DNA of 64,000 nucleotides from Rhodococcus sp. HM1 (GTDB taxonomy: Bacteria; Actinomycetota; Actinomycetes; Mycobacteriales; Mycobacteriaceae), in NCBI RefSeq assembly GCF_023218075.1, contig NZ_JALPTB010000019.1:1-64000 (forward strand). Direction: 5' to 3'. The first letter of the stretch is position 1, and every line of letters starts with the position of its first letter. Positions 8,715 through 18,500 of the stretch are shown here, in pieces. Below the pieces are notes generated by a model that did not search any database, was not told the DNA's origin, and worked only from the letters and a program-made list of their open reading frames with translations. The translations under genes and the position numbers were made by a program.

Positions 8715-9125
8715 TTGTTCCCGTTCTGTGACATGTGGCGCACGCCCCCGACGGACGCCCCCCTGGATGGATCAGCTTTGCACCGCAAAGTTTCACTCCC
8801 CATAGCGAGAAACCCCAGCGTGCAGGCTGTTGCTGATCATATCCGAAATCACACCCGACTTCGTTACCGGGTGGTGCCACAAATGTGCGCGAAAAGCCGT
8901 GTGACGGTCGCCGATTCGAGACCCGAGAGGGACTTAGGTCATCCTGAGCAGTTGGGACGAACGGTGCGACCTCTACCTTGTGGCAGAGAACCTCGGCAGT
9001 TCCGTCACAAGTTACCGACGAGTAGCCAGAATCAGGGAAGTTACCAGCGGGTAACTTGTGACGCGCTACGATGCTGGGGCTGATACCAGGCGGCCCGGAG
9101 CCGCCCCCGACACGAAAGGCCACGT
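8715..9125. other. Divergent intergenic region (411 bp), no gene seen
   Basis: This stretch separates the exported protein (-) from etfD (+) and is less GC-rich than the genes on either side. It holds a CTTTGC/GCAAAG palindrome (8776-8790) near the exported gene. Nearer etfD it holds a full AAGTTACC palindrome and, 29 bp before it, a lone AAGTTACC half site (9009-9016). I see no credible ORF or structured RNA. Confidence 0.6.
9038..9057. promoter_or_regulatory. Candidate operator upstream of etfD
   Basis: AAGTTACC (9038-9045), a 4-base spacer and GGTAACTT (9050-9057) form a perfect 8-bp inverted repeat ending 68 bp before the etfD start. A second AAGTTACC lies at 9009-9016 with a degenerate right arm. 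A TACGAT -10-like hexamer (9067-9072) follows. The arrangement fits a dimeric repressor or activator, for example a TetR- or GntR-type fatty-acid regulator. The protein is not identified. Confidence 0.55.
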
Positions 9126-12100
9126 ATGAATGCCCTGACGATCACGTTGGGCACGATCGGCGTGCTGCTGAGCCTCGTGTGTTGGTACTCGTTCATCGGC
9201 GGGGCCCTGAAGATGGTCAACACCGTCCGGATCGGCCAGCCGGCCCCGGATCGGTGGCGTCCGTTCTTCCCGCGCTTCAAGCAGATGATCGTCGAGTTCC
9301 TCGCACACACGCGAATGAACAAGTTCCGGACGGTCGGCTGGGCCCACTGGCTCGTGATGGTGGGCTTCCTGCTCGGCGCCATCGTCTGGTTCGAGGCATA
9401 CGGACAGACGTTCAACCCCGAGTTCCACTGGCCTCTCATCGGTGGCACCGCCGTCTACCACTTCGTCGACGAGATCCTCGGCCTCGGCACGGTGATCGGC
9501 ATCGTCACGTTGATCATCATCCGCCAGCTGAACCACCCGCGTCAGCCGGGCCGGTTGTCGCGTTTCGGCGGCTCGGACTTCAAGGCCGCGTACTTCGTCG
9601 AGACCGTCGTCCTCATCGAGGGCCTCGGCATGATCTTCGTGAAGGCCGGCAAGATCGCCACCTACGGCGGCGGCCACGCGAGCACCGACTTCTTCACGAT
9701 GAACCTCGCCCAGCTGCTCCCGGCGAGCACCGTGATGGTGTCGATCTTCGCGTTCATCAAGTTGATGTCCGGCATGATCTGGCTCTACATCGTCGGCCGC
9801 AACATCACCTGGGGTGTGGCCTGGCACCGGTTCGCCGCGTTCTTCAACATCTACTTCAAGCGTGAGGACGACGGCGGCGTCGCGCTCGGCGCGGCCAAGC
9901 CGATGATGTCCGGCGGCAAGCCCGTCGACATGGAAGACGCCGACCCGGACAAGGACACCTTCGGCGCCGGCCGGATCGAGGACTTCTCCTGGAAGGGCTG
10001 GCTGGACTTCACGACCTGCACCGAGTGCGGTCGCTGCCAGTCCCAGTGCCCCGCCTGGAACACCGGTAAGCCGCTGTCTCCGAAGCTGCTGGTGATGTCG
10101 CTGCGCGACCACGGCTACGCCAAGGCCCCCTACCTGCTGGCCGGTGGCCGCAAGGACCTCGGCGGCGACGAGGTCGGCCTGGTCGACGGCGAAGGCAACG
10201 TGCTGGAGGAGAAGATCGCCGCAATCCCAGCGGCCGCCCGCGCCGAAGCCGACCGCAAGCTCGTCGGTGAAACCGCCGAACTCGTCGAAGCGGGCGAGCT
10301 CGCGCCGGTCATCGACACCGAAACGCTGTGGTCGTGCACGAACTGCGGTGCGTGTGTCGAGCAGTGCCCGGTCGACATCGAGCACGTCGACCACATCATC
10401 GACATGCGCCGCTACCAGGTGCTCATCGAATCGGACTTCCCGTCCGAGCTCGCGGGTCTGTTCAAGAACCTCGAGAACAAGGGCAACCCGTGGGGCCAGA
10501 ACTCCAAGGACCGCCTGAACTGGATCTCCGAGATGGACTTCGACATCCCGGTCTTCGGTCAGGACGCGGACAGCTTCGACGGCTACGAGTACCTGTTCTG
10601 GGTGGGTTGTGCCGGTGCCTACGAGGACCGCGCGAAGAAGACCACCAAGGCCGTCGCCGAACTCCTCGCCACCGCCGGCACCAAGTTCATGGTGCTCGGC
10701 GCCGAGGAGACCTGCACCGGTGACTCGGCTCGCCGCGCCGGCAACGAGTTCTTGTTCCAGCAGCTGGCGCAGCAGAACATCGCGGTCATCGACTCGGTGT
10801 TCGAGGGCACCGAGAAGTCCAAGCGCAAGATCGTCGTGACCTGTGCGCACTGCTTCAACGCGCTGAACAACGAGTACCCGGAGGTCGGCGGCCACTACGA
10901 GGTCGTTCACCACACCCAGCTGCTCAACCGCCTGGTGCGGCAGAAGAAGCTGGTGCCGGTCGCGCGTCTGGGCGAGGACGTCACCTACCACGATCCGTGC
11001 TTCCTGGGTCGCCACAACAAGGTGTACAACGCGCCGCGTGAGCTGATGGAAGCCTCCGGTGCGACGCTGCGCGAGATGCCGCGTCACGGCGAACGGTCCA
11101 TGTGCTGTGGTGCCGGTGGTGCCCGCATGTGGATGGAAGAGCGCATCGGTAAGCGCATCAACATCGACCGCGTCGACGAGGCACTGACGACCGCGCCGTC
11201 GAAGATCGCGACGGGCTGCCCGTTCTGCCGAGTGATGCTCACCGACGGTGTCACCGCTCGCCAGGAACAGGGCCAGGGTGAAGGTGTCGAGGTTGTCGAC
11301 GTCGCGCAGCTGATGCTGTCGTCGATCGAGCGGCTCGAGCCCAGCCAGCTCAGCGCGAACCTCGAGGTCGTGCAGGCCGAGAAGCCGGAGACCCCGGTCA
11401 CCGCCGAGGTCGAGGCCGAGGAACTCGAGGCCGAACGTGTCGCCGAGGTCGAGGCCGCCGCCGTTGCGGCTGCTCCGGCAGCCGCCGCAGCCCCGAAGGG
11501 TGGCGGCCTGCAGATGAAGGGCGGTCTGAAGGCTCCGGGTGGCAAGCCCGGTGGTCTGCAGATGAAGGGCGGCCTCAAGGCTCCCGGCGCGAAGGCCGAG
11601 GCCCCTGCTGCTCCGGCGGCCGAGGCACCTGCGGCTCCGGCAGCGCCTGCTGCCAAGCCGGGCGGGCTGGCGATGAAGGGTGGCCTGAAGGCTCCGGGCG
11701 CCAAGAAGGCCGCGGCTCCGGCTGCTGCCGCACCGGCGGCGGAAGCACCGGCCGCCGAGGCTCCGGCGACCCCGGCCGCACCGAAGGCCAAGCCCGGCGG
11801 ACTGGCAATGAAGGGCGGACTGAAGGCTCCCGGCGCCAAGAAGGCCGCAGCTCCGGCTGCACCGGCCGCACCGGCACCGGCTGCCGAAACCCCCGCAGCC
11901 GAGGCTCCGGCCGCAGCCGCACCCGCCGCGCCGGAACCGCCGAAGGCGAAGCCGGGCGGACTTCAGATGAAGAGCGGGTTCAAGGCTCCGGGCGCCAAGA
12001 AGGCAGCGGCACCTGCCGCTCCGGCTGCTCCGGCACCGGCTGCCGAAGCTCCCGCCGCCGAGGCTCCCGCTGCTGAGGCTTCGGCCGCCGCGGCACCCAC

Positions 12101-12377
12101 GGTGACGGAACCGCCGAAGGCGAAGCCGGGCGGACTTCAGATGAAGAGTGGCTTCAAGGCTCCGGGCGCCAAGAAGACAGCGGCACCTGCCGCTGCGGCT
12201 GCTCCGGCACCTGCGGCGGAAGCGCCCCAGGCCGCCGAGCCCGAGGTCGCCGAGGCTCCCGCCGCCGAGGAGACCCCGGCTCCCGCCAAGCCGGCCGCGG
12301 ACGTCCCGCCGCCGCCGAAGGCGAAGCCGGGCGGCCTGCAGATCAAGGGTGGCATCAAGCCGCCTGGCCGCAGGTAA
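9126..12377 (+). CDS. etfD: EtfD-type membrane Fe-S oxidoreductase (ETF dehydrogenase)
   Basis: The 1083-residue protein begins with about five transmembrane helices (first 230 residues). A ferredoxin-like domain follows with CTECGRCQSQC (about 298-308) and CTNCGACVEQC (about 403-413), ligating two [4Fe-4S] clusters. Paired CCG (heterodisulfide-reductase) domains come next: VGCAG, CTGD, CAHC, DPCFLG, MCCGAGG (about 659) and GCPFC (about 698). The last 290 residues are Ala/Pro/Lys-rich and carry seven repeats. Mycobacterial Rv0338c, the same layout, is EtfD. It takes electrons from electron-transfer flavoprotein during acyl-CoA dehydrogenation and passes them to the membrane quinone pool. The ATG at 9126 follows GAAAGG. 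Hairpin 12388-12425 lies after the stop, so the gene probably forms its own unit. Function is inferred from the family. Confidence 0.85.
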   Translation: MNALTITLGTIGVLLSLVCWYSFIGGALKMVNTVRIGQPAPDRWRPFFPRFKQMIVEFLAHTRMNKFRTVGWAHWLVMVGFLLGAIVWFEAYGQTFNPEFHWPLIGGTAVYHFVDEILGLGTVIGIVTLIIIRQLNHPRQPGRLSRFGGSDFKAAYFVETVVLIEGLGMIFVKAGKIATYGGGHASTDFFTMNLAQLLPASTVMVSIFAFIKLMSGMIWLYIVGRNITWGVAWHRFAAFFNIYFKREDDGGVALGAAKPMMSGGKPVDMEDADPDKDTFGAGRIEDFSWKGWLDFTTCTECGRCQSQCPAWNTGKPLSPKLLVMSLRDHGYAKAPYLLAGGRKDLGGDEVGLVDGEGNVLEEKIAAIPAAARAEADRKLVGETAELVEAGELAPVIDTETLWSCTNCGACVEQCPVDIEHVDHIIDMRRYQVLIESDFPSELAGLFKNLENKGNPWGQNSKDRLNWISEMDFDIPVFGQDADSFDGYEYLFWVGCAGAYEDRAKKTTKAVAELLATAGTKFMVLGAEETCTGDSARRAGNEFLFQQLAQQNIAVIDSVFEGTEKSKRKIVVTCAHCFNALNNEYPEVGGHYEVVHHTQLLNRLVRQKKLVPVARLGEDVTYHDPCFLGRHNKVYNAPRELMEASGATLREMPRHGERSMCCGAGGARMWMEERIGKRINIDRVDEALTTAPSKIATGCPFCRVMLTDGVTARQEQGQGEGVEVVDVAQLMLSSIERLEPSQLSANLEVVQAEKPETPVTAEVEAEELEAERVAEVEAAAVAAAPAAAAAPKGGGLQMKGGLKAPGGKPGGLQMKGGLKAPGAKAEAPAAPAAEAPAAPAAPAAKPGGLAMKGGLKAPGAKKAAAPAAAAPAAEAPAAEAPATPAAPKAKPGGLAMKGGLKAPGAKKAAAPAAPAAPAPAAETPAAEAPAAAAPAAPEPPKAKPGGLQMKSGFKAPGAKKAAAPAAPAAPAPAAEAPAAEAPAAEASAAAAPTVTEPPKAKPGGLQMKSGFKAPGAKKTAAPAAAAAPAPAAEAPQAAEPEVAEAPAAEETPAPAKPAADVPPPPKAKPGGLQIKGGIKPPGRR
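11497..12375 (+). repeat. Seven imperfect protein repeats in the EtfD C-terminus
   Basis: Seven copies of a 13-16 residue unit, consensus KPGGLxMKGGLKAPGAKK, are separated by Ala/Pro/Glu-rich spacers of variable length. Copies 3 and 4 read GGLAMKGGLK, copies 5 and 6 GGLQMKSGFK, and the last is GGLQIKGGIKPPGRR. The neighbouring pairs look like recent local duplications. The region is predicted to be disordered and positively charged. Confidence 0.85.
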
Positions 12378-12387
12378 TCTCTCGACA

Positions 12388-12425
12388 TCGAATGGCCCCC
12401 TCCGATTCAGGAGGGGGCCATTCGA
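12388..12425. terminator. Hairpin between etfD and the NRPS
   Basis: A perfect 16-bp stem (12388-12403 with 12410-12425) with a six-base loop lies 11 bp after the etfD stop and 76 bp beyond the minus-strand NRPS stop. There is no T-tract on either side, so it would act as a hairpin-only terminator of the sort common in actinobacteria. Confidence 0.65.
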
Positions 12426-12500
12426 CATTCAGGGATCCTCAGCGTCCGGCAGCCGGAGAACCTTTCGAGCGTCGGCAGAGTGCGCCGATCGCACCGCCGA

Positions 12501-15500
12501 TCACAGGCCGGAACTTGTGCAGACCCTCTCGGACAGCGCATCCAGCGCTCGGCGTACGACCGGTCCCACCGTCGCGAGCGCCTCGGGCGAGGTCATCTCC
12601 CAATGGGTCACGGGCAATACGTGATCGTGGACTTCGCCCGTGGTGGTGTCGGTCCAGCCTGTAACTCCCTGCCGACCGTCGGCCCCCGCGGTGAAATACA
12701 GAATGTCGCCGTCGAACACTCCGGGGCGGTGATGTTTCTGCAGCGTCAGGTTGTGTTCGGCCGAGGCAAGCAGTCGGCGCACCAACTGTTCGGCGCGTTC
12801 GACAGGACTCCCCGTCAGTTCGGCGACCGTCGTGACCAGACCCGGGATGTCCTGCGGTGCGCCGTCGGCAAAACCGAAGCCGGCGAGCACATCACTCAGG
12901 GACACCTCGGCACGTTCGGACGAACCACCACCGGCGAAACTGTCGAGCATCGCGAGCAGTTCGACCGACTCGCCCGCGGCCTGGAGTCGAACCGCCATTG
13001 CATGGGCGATCACGCCACCGAGCGACCAGCCGAGCAGACGATACGGGCCGTGCGGTTGCACCCTCCGGAGTTCGTCGACGTAACGCTCGGCCAGATCGTC
13101 GAGCGAAGCGGGCGCGAAGTCCGGTTCGGCGATGCCCGGTGACTGGAGACCGTGGATCTCCGTGTCCAGATGCTGAGCCAGACCCGAGTAGCACCAAGAC
13201 AATCCGACGATGGGGTGCACACAGAACAACGGGGTCCCCGGGCCCTGGCTGCGCAGCGTTATCACCGGATCGAGGGCATTCCCGGTCCCGGCTACAGCAC
13301 CCTGGTCCACCAGGCGAGCGAGCCCTTCGACCGTCGACTCCTGGAAAAGCCACTGCAGCGGTACCGGCGCATCGAACTCGGCGCGAAGCCTCGACACGAC
13401 CTTGGTGGCGACGAGAGACGTGCCACCGAGCGTGAAGAAGTCGTCGTCCAGACCCACCCGCTCGGCACCGAGGACCTCGGCGAACACCGCCGCCACCACT
13501 TGCTCGACCGGGCTGACCGGAGCCCGGAACTCGCGCGCCTCGAACACCGGCTCCGGCAATGCCTTCCGATCCAGCTTCCCCGACGCATTGAGCGGCAGCG
13601 CCTCGAGCAGCACCACCTGCGAGGGCACCATGTACGACGGCAAGACCCCGCGAACGGCGTCACGCACGCCCACCGCATCGAGATCCATACCCGCAGCAGG
13701 AACGACGTACCCGACGAGATGCTCACCCAGATCACCGCCGCGTACCACCGCCACCGCCTGCGTGACACCGGCGACGCCGAGCAGAGCCGACTCGATCTCG
13801 CCCAGCTCGATCCGCTGACCACGGAACTTCACCTGGAAATCGGTGCGCCCCAGGTATTCCAGCTCACCGGACGCGCTCCACCGCACGAGGTCACCCGTGC
13901 GGTACATCCGGCCACCCGAACCGAACGGATCGGCCACGAACCGCTCCGCCGTCAGGTCCACCCGGCCGTGATAGCCACGCGCCAACTGGACACCGGCCAG
14001 ATACAACTCCCCCGCGACACCCACCGGCACCGGACGAAGCCGGGCATCGAGGACGACCACTCGCGAATTCCACTGCGGAAGACCGATCGGGACCGTCCGC
14101 CCCATCGCATCACCCGCGACGACCCGGCGATAGGTGATGCTCACCGCCGCCTCGGTCGGCCCGTACAGATTGTGCAGCGGCGCCGACGACAGGCGCGTCC
14201 ACGCACGCACCGTCTCCGGTGGCAATGCCTCACCGATGACGAACACATCACGCAGCGTGATCAGATCCTCGGATGCAGCCTGCTCGGCGAACACCGTCAA
14301 CATCGACGGCACGAAATCGGTGAGCGTCACTCGCTCCCGCGCCACCGTCCGGGCCACATACCCGGGGTCCCGGTGACCGTCCGGCGTGGCGACCACCAGA
14401 TGCGCACCGACCTGCAACGGCATGAAGAAGCCCCACAACGACACGTCGAAGGTCGTCGCGGTCTTCTGCAGATAGACATCCGATGCGGTGGGTGCGTAGC
14501 GATCCCGCATCCACGCCATCTGATTCGCGATCGCACGATGCGGAACCGCGACACCCTTGGGCCGACCGGTGGACCCGGACGTGTAGATCACGTACGCCGT
14601 GTTCTCCGGCCGCAGCGGCGACACCCGATCGGCATCGGTAACCGGCCGATCGGAGCAGGACGACAGATCCACCTTGTCGACGAACACCACGGGGGCCGCT
14701 CCCCCGCCGGCGAAGCCGTCTCGCGAAGTCGACAGAACCGCAACGGGCCGAGCCGAATCCAGCACGTATCCGGTGCGCTCGAGTGGATGGTCCGGATCCA
14801 CCGGAACGTAGGCGCCACCCGCCTCGAGCACCGCATAGATCGCGACCACCAGATCCAGACTCCGCCGGATCGCCAGCGCCACACGAGATTCCGGACCCAC
14901 ACCGATCGAGATCAGATGCCGCGCCAATGCCGACACCCGAGAATCGAACTCGGCATAGGTGAGCCGGTCACCCTCGAAACTCACCGCGACCGCATCCGGC
15001 GTGAGCGCCACCTGCTGCCGATAGCGCTGCAACAGCAACTCGTCCTCGACCCGATGATCGGTGTCGTTGACCTCGACGACGAGCCGATCCCGTTCGGCGT
15101 CGTCGAGCAAGACCACATCACCGATCGACATCGTCGTATCCGCGACGAATGCCCGCAGCACCCGCAGATACCGTTGCGCGAACCCGGCGATCGTGCTGTC
15201 GTCGAACAGATCGGTGGCATAGGCGAAATCCACTGTCATTCCACCGAACTCGGTATCGATTCCAGGACGTTCCGCGACCGTGAGCTGCAGATCGAACTTC
15301 GCCACCGAGAAGTTCGGCTCGACCGCGCCGATGGTCAGGCCGGGCAACTCGAACGCGGTCGGGGCGAAGTTCTGGAAGAACAACGCCACCTGGAACAGCG
15401 GATGCCGCGCCTGCGACCGAACCGGATTGAGCACCTCGACCAGCCGCTCGAACGGCACATCGGCATGACCGAACGCCGCGACGTCCACCGAACGCGTCTG

Positions 15501-18500
15501 CCCGAGCAACTCCGCGAAGGACTGCCCCGGATCGACCTGCGTCCGCAGCACCAGTGTGTTGACGAACATCCCGACGATGTCGTCGAGCGCGCGCTCACCA
15601 CGACCGGCAACCGGTGTCCCCACCGCAAGGTCGCCGGTGCCGGACAACCGCGCCAGCAACACCGCGAGCGCTGCATGCATCACCATGAACACCGTGGCAT
15701 CGTGCTCGCCGGACAGAACGGCCAACGCCTCGTGCAGGTCCGCAGGAACCTCCACCGTCAGGTTCGCCCCGCGATGGGACGCCACCTGCGGGCGGACCCG
15801 ATCGGCCGGGAGATCGAGCTGCTCCGGAAGCCCGGCGAGCTGCCGCGTCCAGTACCCGAGCTGACGGGAGATCACCGACTCCGGATCATCCTCCGACCCC
15901 AGAACCTCCCGCTGCCACAACGCGAAATCCGCATACTGGACCTCGAGCGGCACCCACCCCGGCGCCTCACCCCGGCACCGAGACTCATACGCCACCATCA
16001 CATCCCGTGCCAAGGGCCCCATCGACACACCGTCACCGGCGATGTGGTGCACCACGAACGCCAACACGAACTCGTCCACCGCATCCGAGATCCGGAACAA
16101 CCGCGCCCGCACCGGCACCTCGACCGCCACGTCGAACCCCGCCGAGATCACCTCCGACACCGCCGGCACCACATCCGCCGACGCGACATCGACCGGCACC
16201 AGATCCACCGGCACGTCCTCCACCCGGAGAACCTGCTGCCACCCGACACCGTCGAGCTCCGGATACACCGTCCGCAACGACTCGTGCCGCGCCAACACAT
16301 CTCCGACCGCCGCGGCCAACGCCGCCACATCCAACGCACCCGTCAACCGCAGCGCCAACGGAATGTTGTTCACCGCCGACCCCGGATCCAAACGGTTCAG
16401 GAACCACATCCGCTGCTGCGCATACGACAACGGAACATGCTCCGGACGCTCCCGCGCCACCAACGCCACCCGACCGCCGGAGCCGACATGCTCCGATGCC
16501 CGTGCCGCCAATCCCTCTACCGACGACGCCTCGAACAACACCCGCACCGGAACCGATGCATCCAACGCCGCGCCCAGCCGCGCGACCACCTGCGTCGCCG
16601 ACAACGAATTGCCACCCAGAGCAAAGAAGTCGTCGTCCAGACCGACCCGCTCCACGCCCAGCACCTCGGAGAAAACCGACGCCACCGCCTGCTGCACCGA
16701 CGTCACCGGCGCACGGAACGCCTGCGCCTCGAACACCGGCTCCGGCAACGCCTTCCGATCCAGCTTGCCGGACGCATTGAGCGGCAGCGCCTCCATCACG
16801 ACGAACTGCGTCGGCACCATATAGCCCGGCAGCACATCGCTCATCTCGGCCCGCAACGTCGAGGACGACACGTCACCGTTCGGGACGACATAGCCGACGA
16901 GCTGACCGGAACGCACCGCAACCGCAGCCGCGGCCACGTCGTCGAGGCTGTGCAGTACCGCCTCGATCTCACCGAGCTCGATGCGCAATCCCCGCAGCTT
17001 CACCTGATGGTCGATTCGCGCGATGAAGTCCAGGCGTCCGTCCGGTCGGCGGTACACCAGGTCGCCCGTCCGATACATGCGTCCGGGCGCCACCGGGTTC
17101 GCGACGAACCGTTCCGCGGTGAGACGCTGCGCCCCCAGGTAGCCGCGGGCAAGACCCTCGCCCGCGAGGTACAGCTCACCGATCCCGCCGAGCGGAACGG
17201 ACCGCAGGCGGTTGTCGAGAACGAGAGCGGTCGTGCCGGGAATCGGGCTGCCGATCGTGACCTGCTCGCCGACCTCCTCCGCCGTAGCCACGATGGTCGA
17301 TTCCGTCGGTCCGTACGCGTTGATCATCGAACGGTCGGGCACCTCGGGATGGGACGCCCACTGCGCTGCGAGATCGGACGGCAGGGCCTCACCGCCCACC
17401 GCGACGACACGCAAGCCGTCGGATCGCGCGGGATCGAGGGACGCCAGAACCGCGGGGGTGGACAGGAAATGCGACACCCGCTGGTCGATGAGGAACCGCT
17501 GCAGGTCCTCACCGGCGAACGTGTCGTGCGGCGCGACGACGAGGCAGGCGCCGGAAGCGAAAGCAAGCAGCATCTCCAGCTGCGCCGCGTCGAATGCCGG
17601 GTTGTAGCTTTGCAGCACACGGGAATTCGGAGTCACTCGATAGGCATTCACAGCCCAGGTCGCGAGGGGCCCGAGGCCCCGGTGGGTGACGACGACGCCC
17701 TTGGGTTTCCCGGTGGAACCCGACGTGTAGATGACATAGGCCGCGTCGTCGACCGAAATCTGCGCATTCACCGGCTCCGCGGAACCGCCGAGCGAGTCCA
17801 CCGTGACCCAGTGGACCCACGAGCCCACGCCCGCGGGAGGCGAGTTCTCGCAGATCGCGACACCGGCACCCGCTCCGCGAATTTCCTCGTCGACGCGGTG
17901 GTTCGGCTGATTCGTATCCAGCGGCAGGTAGGCGGCGCCGGTCTTCGCGACAGCCCAGATGGCCGTCACGAGGCCGACCGAGCGTGGCATCATCAGCGCG
18001 ACCACATCCCCGCGGGTGACACCGGCCGCAACGAGCTCCTGCGCCAGCCGGTTCGATCGCTCGTCCAGCTCCCGGTAGGTCAAGGTGGCGTGGGTATCGG
18101 CCACCGCCGGCCTTTCGGGATGACGCGCCGCCGTCTCGGCGAGGATCCGAGCCAACGTTCTGGGGGCGTCCGGAGCGTCCCCTTCGAGGGGCGCACCGGA
18201 TTCCAGCGGGATGTCCCGGACCTCGATCGTCGGATTCACAGCGACGGATTCGAGAATGCCCCCGAGCTGCCGCGCGATCGACGCTGCGAGGGATTCACCG
18301 AAAAGCTCTCGAACGAAGCGGATTTCGATGTCGATCCCCGCAGCCTCGGCACCCGACGACATTTCACGGAACGCGACGATCAGGTCGAGGTCCGCCGACG
18401 GGGACTCGTCACCGATGCCCGATATCAGCCCGACCTGGAGATGCCGTCCACCCAGGAGATCCGCGAGCTTGTCGTAGGGAACGTCCGGAGCTCGAAATGC

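Noticed and set aside
11497-12375. Repeat array as a possible CRISPR
   Set aside because: Units are in frame, protein-coding and degenerate, with Ala/Pro spacers; there are no cas genes.
9066-12428. 1120-codon open frame antisense to etfD
   Set aside because: It mirrors the Fe-S gene and its repeats; it is Arg/Leu/Gly low-complexity and crosses the upstream operator.
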